A stretch of DNA of 64,000 bases, from NCBI GenBank assembly GCA_902805475.1, contig CADCSX010000023.1:1116001-1180000 (forward strand), written 5' to 3'. This document shows, in pieces, positions 58,756 through 64,000 of this stretch. This stretch comes from Entonaema liquescens. Taxonomy: Eukaryota; Ascomycota; Sordariomycetes; Xylariales; Xylariaceae. Every line of letters begins with the position of its first letter. Position 1 is the first letter of the stretch. A program made the translations under genes and the position numbers. The notes under the pieces are model-generated. The model was not told where the DNA came from. It saw only the letters and a program-made list of their open reading frames with translations, and made no database searches.

Positions 58756-60500
58756 ATGCCGCCGAGTTACTCGAGTCGGCGCGGCCAGGCCGTGAACGTG
58801 TCACAATTATTACAAGATCTCAATAGGGTCCCGGAACCTCCTGCAGTACCCGAAGAGAATCTACGAAATCTCGACGATGAACTCGCTATGTTCACTAACA
58901 CTAACTTTATCGACTGGGATGCAAACGAAAGCCACCAACAGCAGCAACAACAACAGCAGCAGCAACAGCAGCAGCAGCAGTCGTCAAGCGTCAGTGTAGA
59001 TACGCAGTCGACGACGTCGCCCACGGAAGAAGGGCCAATGGGGGGAGGAGACCTAGCTGGATTTGACTTCAATCTACCAGGTTAGTAAAGAATTTGTTTT
59101 CTTCGTCAATGGTTAAACTCGTCTTTTTTTTTCTTCTTCCGTTTTTCTCCATGGCCCAATTCCTCAGAAGTCAATTGATGAAGGATTACACTATCAATTC
59201 CCCCGCATCATCACAATTGCGCTTTGGCGTTACACGATGGCGTGTGCGGTGCGCAAATCGAGGGTGACTTTGAGGATCTTCACCTACAGCTCAAACAGCC
59301 TTGTTCGAATTGTTCGTGCCTGGCTGGCTGGCTGGCTGGCTGGTTGTCAACTGGCCGTTTACCTTCCAATCGCCTATTATGCACTTTATGGTTGGTGCTG
59401 CGCCTTGTTACAGCGACCACCCAAGTCAGTGGGAGACGAGTTGGGGTGTGCGTCCGCCATGTCCACCATGTCCACCAAGCGGAGTCTCTCTCGTCTTATC
59501 ACAAGCCTGGCATTCCCAGTACTCCTAGCCTTTTTGGCAATTCTTTATGTCCGCCCCACTATGAGTTTTCATGTATTTGGGCCCTGATTGGTGCGGGTTA
59601 CTCCATACTGCTCCATATTGCTTCCATGTTGCATTTGGACTGCAGCGATCGCTGGTTTTGGGTGTGTTCTGTGCGTTCTGTGCCAGTGCCTATTACGGTC
59701 GCGAAAGACTACCCTGCAATTGCGCCATCGAGCTATGGTGCAATATCCCGTGATCTTTAGGTGATCTGGAGTAGGTTATTGAGATCAATAGCCAACCCAA
59801 ATCCACCAAGTCCGCTGTCGAGAGTTCGCAGCATGGCTTAAACTTATATCCTCTCCCGACACTAAGTCGTCATCGATGATGTTTAGCACCTCAGAAAGTT
59901 TTTGTCACGAAATTGTTTTGCATTTGTCAATTGGGTCACAAGTTTTAACGTCACGTCATGTCTTCAGGCGATTTCAACGGGTTTGACTTTCACCCTTATT
60001 CAACGCCGAATGTTTCGGCCTTCTCAGACAATTTGGGAAACCTACAACCTATTCAGCCCTCGCCAACTTTCCCTCCCAATGGCTCGCCACAGAGCGCCTA
60101 CGGCCCATCTATGCCGCAAACGGGAGATAAGCGAAAGTCTGCTGATCCCGCCGTCCCACCACGCCGGCAACTCTCCTTCGAGGAGCAGTCGCGGTTAGCG
60201 GCGGAAGAGGACAAGCGAAGGCGGAATACGGCCGCCAGCGCAAGGTTCCGCATTAAGAAGAAAGCTCGTGAGCAGGCTCTTGAGAAGCGCGAGAAGGAGC
60301 TGAGCGAGAAAGTCGGAACCCTCGAGGGACGGATTCAAACCTTAGAGACCGAAAATAAGTGGTTAAGAGAACTCGTCATGGAAAAGACCGGCGGAAATGA
60401 GACGCTCATCTCTACATTATTGGAAAAGCATAATGAGAAGAAACCAGGCGGCAAAGAGTCAGAGAGTAATGCCAAAACGGAAGCCGAGAAGGCCTCGTAG
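58756..60500 (+). CDS. bZIP transcription factor, MetR/CYS3-type sulfur regulator
   Basis: Exon 1 58756-59080, intron 59081-59967 (GTTAGT donor, CTTCAG acceptor, 887 bp), exon 2 59968-60500; product 285 residues. Exon 1 encodes MPPSYSSRRGQAVNVSQLLQDLN, then LDDELAMFTNTNFIDWD, which resembles the MetR N-terminus, and a run of 15 Gln. Exon 2 carries the basic region EEDKRRRNTAASARFRIKKK (conserved Asn and Arg contacts) and a leucine zipper ending ENKWLRELV, near-identical in type to MetR of Aspergillus and CYS3 of Neurospora. Those bZIPs activate sulfate assimilation and methionine genes under sulfur limitation. The junction LPG-DFNGFDFHPY is phase-consistent. An in-frame ATG at 59958 sits just before the 3' splice site and could start a 180-residue short form that keeps the bZIP. 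Confidence 0.92.
59321..59343. repeat. (TGGC)n microsatellite inside the bZIP intron
   Basis: Five TGGC units plus TGG. It generates open frames in several phases in the intron, which I do not regard as coding. Confidence 0.9.
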
Positions 60501-61236
60501 TTAACACAGCATAATGATACCATTGAAACATTGATGATGGCGTTACGGGGAAATCATATCGGTTGCGCACCGTTGGGGCGGCGGCGGTCTTGGGGATATA
60601 TCACGTCTGATTTTGAAAGCAATTTCTACAAAGGTCTCTAAAGGCCTAATATAAGATTCGAGGGTAACACCGCCCTACTCTAGTACACATGCATGAGCAC
60701 ACACAGGCTCTGCCTAGCAAACCGCCATTGTTGTGATATTAATCTGAGGTCATTCCATAGACGACTCGCCGTAGGTCTTAATACGATAGTCGAAATATCT
60801 TCAGGTAAGTGAGGGCATATGAGGCTCCCTCAACTTTATTGGCGCTTTGAACGTCTATCGTCTTTGTTTTAACGCCCCGACAGATCCGCCACTTACCCCG
60901 TTAGATCTGCTTATAAATAGACAAGTACCACATCAACCTTAGTGCTTGTTTCAATGGTTCATGTTTCTTACGTTAGGGCAAGCAAGGTTATGCTATTGTC
61001 CACAATTGTGATTTAAGAATTATGGTAAGGGATAATAGAACAAATTTTCTATACATGCATTTATACTTGACACGATGTCCGGATGTTTCTTTATGAGAAG
61101 CCCCGGGCGAGTCTTCATTTCCATATCAATGTATATATACGAAGTCAACCCATCTTAGATTTTTCATCCCATCCTGAAACGCCGATAATAAATGGCATGT
61201 TCGTACATATATATACATGCAACATGAGTAGGGATA
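60501..61236. other. Intergenic, convergent 3' ends
   Basis: Downstream of the bZIP gene and of the minus-strand small protein. No gene seen; a (TA)n-like run lies near 61206-61214. Confidence 0.6.
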
Positions 61237-61824
61237 TCAACTTCCATTCCCGGGCTGACCCTCAGAAGCTTCCTTTTTGGCTCTGAGGGCATCTAGACGC
61301 ATCTTATTTCGTCTGCCCAAGATGCGCAGGGTGTCGTTCCGCTGGAACTCGGGCATTTCGGCCCAGTTGGCAATGCGACTCATGGTGCCGTCCTTGTTAA
61401 CGACCAGCGGGCCCACTGTCGTTGCGTTGCGGTAAGAGTTAGCGACGACGCTTATTCATCGACTTATACGATTTTACTCCAACGGAAGGGGGAAAATAAA
61501 AACGGATTTCTAATAAGAACACGGGTGATAACACGGGTGATGCAAAGGTAAGCAAGACTTACGGTGGTCTAGTTTCACCCCTTCACCGCCTACAGGTAGT
61601 TGCGTGGCGTCGCCGACTTGGTCCGGCCCCGGGAGCGGTAGGGGCGTTTTGTTGTTATGATCTTGCTGCTGCTGCTTTGCGCTGGCGCTAGGATTTGGGT
61701 TTTGGTTTGGTGCTGATGACATGGCTCTTATTAGTGACAACGGGTAAGAGCGGTATAGCGGACGTTGGTTATTAATGCTTAGGATTCCGAGGAGTGATTG
61801 CTTCTGAAAAATACTTCTCGCCAT
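61237..61824 (-). CDS. Conserved small fungal protein (LGPLVVNxDGTMSRIANW type), likely mitochondrial
   Basis: Exon 1 61563-61824, intron 61416-61562 (GTAAGT donor), exon 2 61237-61415; product 146 residues. The junction restores VKLDH-LGPLVVNKDGTMSR, then IANWAEMPEFQRNDTLRIL and GRRNKMRLDALRAKK, a compact motif block I recognise from many fungal genomes without a name I can vouch for. The N-terminus (MARSIFQKQSLLGILSINNQ...RSYPLSLIRA) is basic, Ser-rich and acid-free, as in mitochondrial presequences. Starting instead at 61722 (MSSAPNQNP) would remove it. Two further upstream in-frame codons (from 61863) are possible. Function unknown. Confidence 0.85.
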
Positions 61825-62461
61825 TTGGATTCCTTTTCTTTTTTTTTTCAAGTGGTAAGTCAATGTTGAGTTTAAATTTATCTTACTTTCTTGTTCCTAA
61901 TTACATGTATGAATTGTTGCATATGGAACTGATGGAATTTACTTCGTCCTTCGTTCGGACCTGCGCTTAAAGGTGGATTGGATGGAAGTTACTAGATACA
62001 TCTTCTCCAGATGGGGTGTACCTAACACACGGACCACTTGCTGTAGAATAGGTACTTTCAATGTGAGGTAAAGTACCTCTGGTGTACAAATCCTTACTTC
62101 GAATTATGAGATGCAATTTATAAGGAAGCGACTTATAAGTCACAACTTCCAAGTCAACGGTAACCACTTAATTGGTTCAAATATAAAGTTTAGACGTTGG
62201 GAGGTATCGCTTTAATATTGTCTATGTCCTTGTTGATTCTAAACAACATTATCAACTATATAGGAGATAATTACATGTTTTATCAAGCTTCGATATTTCC
62301 TATATCATAATTTTGAACGACCATAGACCAATATCGAGTTCAGAATCATCCACCCTCATTTAAATTCCATTCATCTTCGGAAGTTTTTAGTCATTCGCAT
62401 CCGATACATATTCTATTCAACCTCATATAGGCATACTCTCATACCCAAATAGATAATCAAA
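61825..62461. other. Intergenic, divergent promoters
   Basis: Between the divergently transcribed small mitochondrial-type protein (-) and the FAD oxidoreductase (+). AT-rich; no gene seen. Confidence 0.6.
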
Positions 62462-64000
62462 ATGGGCACCGTCCCTTCTTCACTAAAGTCCATATGGTAC
62501 GCCACAAGAGCAATGATTGACTTGAAGGAAGAGTTTAACAGCATTGTAAAACGGGCCCGTGTCCCAAAGGAACTACCGATGCCTGATATTGAGGATCCCT
62601 ACTAGCTAGAGGATCCGCCATATCCAGACATTGTAAGCATCGTCCAGAAGATGCCATCGGATCATGCCGAGGTCATCATCATCGGCTCCGGCATCGCCGC
62701 AGCCGCAGCCGCCTACTCCGTACTTCTTGAGACCGCACGTATAAACAAGCTACGTCGAGTTCTCGTCATTGAGGCACGAGACATGTGCGCTGGCGGTACG
62801 GGTCGTGGCAACGGCCTCTTGAACTGCGCACCACACGAGACATTCCACAGGCTACTCGGTTCCGTGGACCCTCATCGTGCCGCGGCACTCGTAAGGTTTC
62901 AGCTAGCACATATCAAAGTGTTGCTAGAGTTATGTCGAGAGGAGGGCTGGGACATGGCCGAGTGTCGCGAGATTGAACATGTGGAATTCTACCTCACTCA
63001 TCGAGATCGTGATCTTGCATTCGCCAAGGTAAATGTACTTTCAAAGTGGGTTCCGGAGTGCAGATTTACAATTTATGGCGAGGAGCAGGCCCGGTCGGTA
63101 AGTCCGCAGTCATATTGACTGATTAACTATAAGGACGAAAATTAGAATGCAAATATTAATATGGTTGCTCAGAAATTTAAAACGAGTCAGCCAGTGTGTG
63201 GAGCCATAACATATAAGGCGGCGTTGATGTGGCCATTCGGATTCGTCAACTCTGTATGGAATCATCTTCTGCGAAAGTACAAACCGTTTCTTTATATAAT
63301 GACAAACACCAAAGTTACCGCCATTGATTCTTTAAAAGACGACACATACGGCTACGTAGTTCATACCTCGGAAGGCAACTTCAGGTGCAACCACATTGTC
63401 CATGCTACAAATGCTTTCGCCTCCGACCTTGTGCCCGGCCTACATGGCAAGATGACCGGGATTCTCGGGACCGTAACTGCGTTAAGGCCGGGGTGAGTAC
63501 CGGCGAGGAGCCCTCTTTCTCTTTTCAAGCCATCTCAAAAGCCAATATCTTTTAGTTAACCCCGTTATGGCCAAAGCCCCTGAGACATTCTTAGAGGATG
63601 GATGAATACTAATTTGCATAGACATAGGTTTAGCCACTTCAACATGGGCGGCAAACAGTCATGGTCGATAGCGTACGGGGAAGGGTGGGATTACGCTATG
63701 CAAAGACCGGAGGAAGTCGGTCAAGGAGATATCATTGTCAGTGGAGGCTTCACGCGCGCAGCAGGCCATGGCACAAGCATGATTGGCGTGTGGGACGACA
63801 GATTATATGATCCACTAGCTGCAGTTCACCTTCAAGGAATTCTTCCAATGATATTCAACCCCTGTTGGGGCAAGGAAACGACGCAGCCTACCGGGAGAGT
63901 TGTAAACACGTGGGCGGGATTAATGAGCGCCACAGGGGATCTACTCCCATTCGTCGGCCGGCTGGACCCTTCATCAACATACCGCTGGCCTGTTATACGG
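62462..64000 (+). CDS. DAO-type FAD-dependent oxidoreductase, partial (runs off the window), with in-frame stop
   Basis: Exons 62462-63097, 63146-63492 and 63622 to the window end (GTAAGT and GTGAGT donors, phases consistent). The dinucleotide-binding fold opens VIIIGSGIAAAAAAYS with the ribose-binding Glu in RVLVIEARDMCAGGTGRGNG. The later FAD-contact region is FNMGGKQSWSIAYGEGW, with GDLLPFVGRLD near the end, as in fungal DAO-family amine/amino-acid oxidases (PF01266). The substrate is unknown. Two oddities: codon 48 is TAG (62603-62605) in DPY-stop-LEDPPYP, where relatives have Trp; and the third Gly of GxGxxG is Ala. The downstream ATG at 62651 (MPSDHAEV) would still give the whole FAD domain. 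It is either a recent pseudogene or a gene using the internal start. Confidence 0.8.

Noticed and set aside
58767..59072. Minus-strand frame with a poly-Cys run
   Set aside because: Simply the complement of the CAG/CAA poly-Gln tract of the bZIP gene.
59224..59760. 178-codon open frame inside the bZIP intron, with two further overlapping open frames
   Set aside because: All three plus-strand phases are open across the (TGGC)n area, as expected from a stop-poor microsatellite. No family signal, and the bZIP splice removes it cleanly.

Overview
The window is nuclear DNA of a filamentous ascomycete (Pezizomycotina; a Sordariomycete is my best guess from protein flavour and from intergenic DNA littered with ACCTAGGT/GGTACC palindromes). 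The evidence is spliced genes with short GT-AG introns (about 50-150 bp), fungal-specific families (CFEM-GPI protein, MetR/CYS3-type bZIP, KdmA-type demethylase, Mtr-type amino-acid permease) and no operons. I rebuilt gene structures by hand from donor/acceptor sites, reading-frame continuity and family motifs. No RNA gene or CRISPR array was found.

Layout. 1-13.7 kb holds no gene I can support. 13.7-14.8 kb (-) is a single-pass membrane protein with a Ser/Thr-rich ectodomain. 17.3-19.8 kb (-) is the DEAH-box helicase Prp43. 20.6-25.8 kb (-) is a KDM4/JMJD2-type histone demethylase (JmjN-JmjC-extended PHD) whose frame is broken by two clear and one probable single-base deletions. 28.7-30.2 kb (-) is an amino-acid permease. 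31.7-32.2 kb is a roughly 0.52-kb non-coding element with 48-bp terminal inverted repeats and an extremely AT-rich core. 34.8-36.9 kb (+) is a secreted GMC flavo-oxidoreductase, tail to tail with a nitrilase (-, 37.3-39.2 kb). A small F-box-like protein (+, 40.8 kb) and a CFEM-GPI surface protein (-, 42.4-43.6 kb) follow, then a gene-poor 4.7 kb.

The right side is housekeeping: ribonucleotide reductase large subunit (-, 48.3-51.2 kb) with MCB-like ACGCGT boxes upstream; a TatD nuclease (+, 52.5-54.0 kb) tail to tail with a CHL4/CENP-N kinetochore gene (-, 54.3-55.9 kb) carrying one single-base frameshift; a MetR/CYS3-type bZIP sulfur regulator (+, 58.8-60.5 kb) with an unusually long intron; a conserved small fungal protein (-, 61.2-61.8 kb); and a DAO-type FAD oxidoreductase (+, from 62.5 kb, running off the end) with an in-frame stop near its N-terminus.

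The genes do not form an obvious pathway. They span pre-mRNA/ribosome processing (Prp43), chromatin (KDM4), dNTP synthesis and the kinetochore (RNR1 and CHL4, both with candidate G1/S promoter boxes), sulfur regulation (bZIP), and secreted or catabolic functions (GMC oxidase, nitrilase, permease, CFEM). I found no convincing undescribed multi-gene system. The items most worth checking are the homopolymer frameshifts (assembly error versus pseudogene), the AT-rich inverted-repeat element, the possible internal promoter/short isoform of the bZIP gene, and the nonsense codon in the FAD oxidoreductase.
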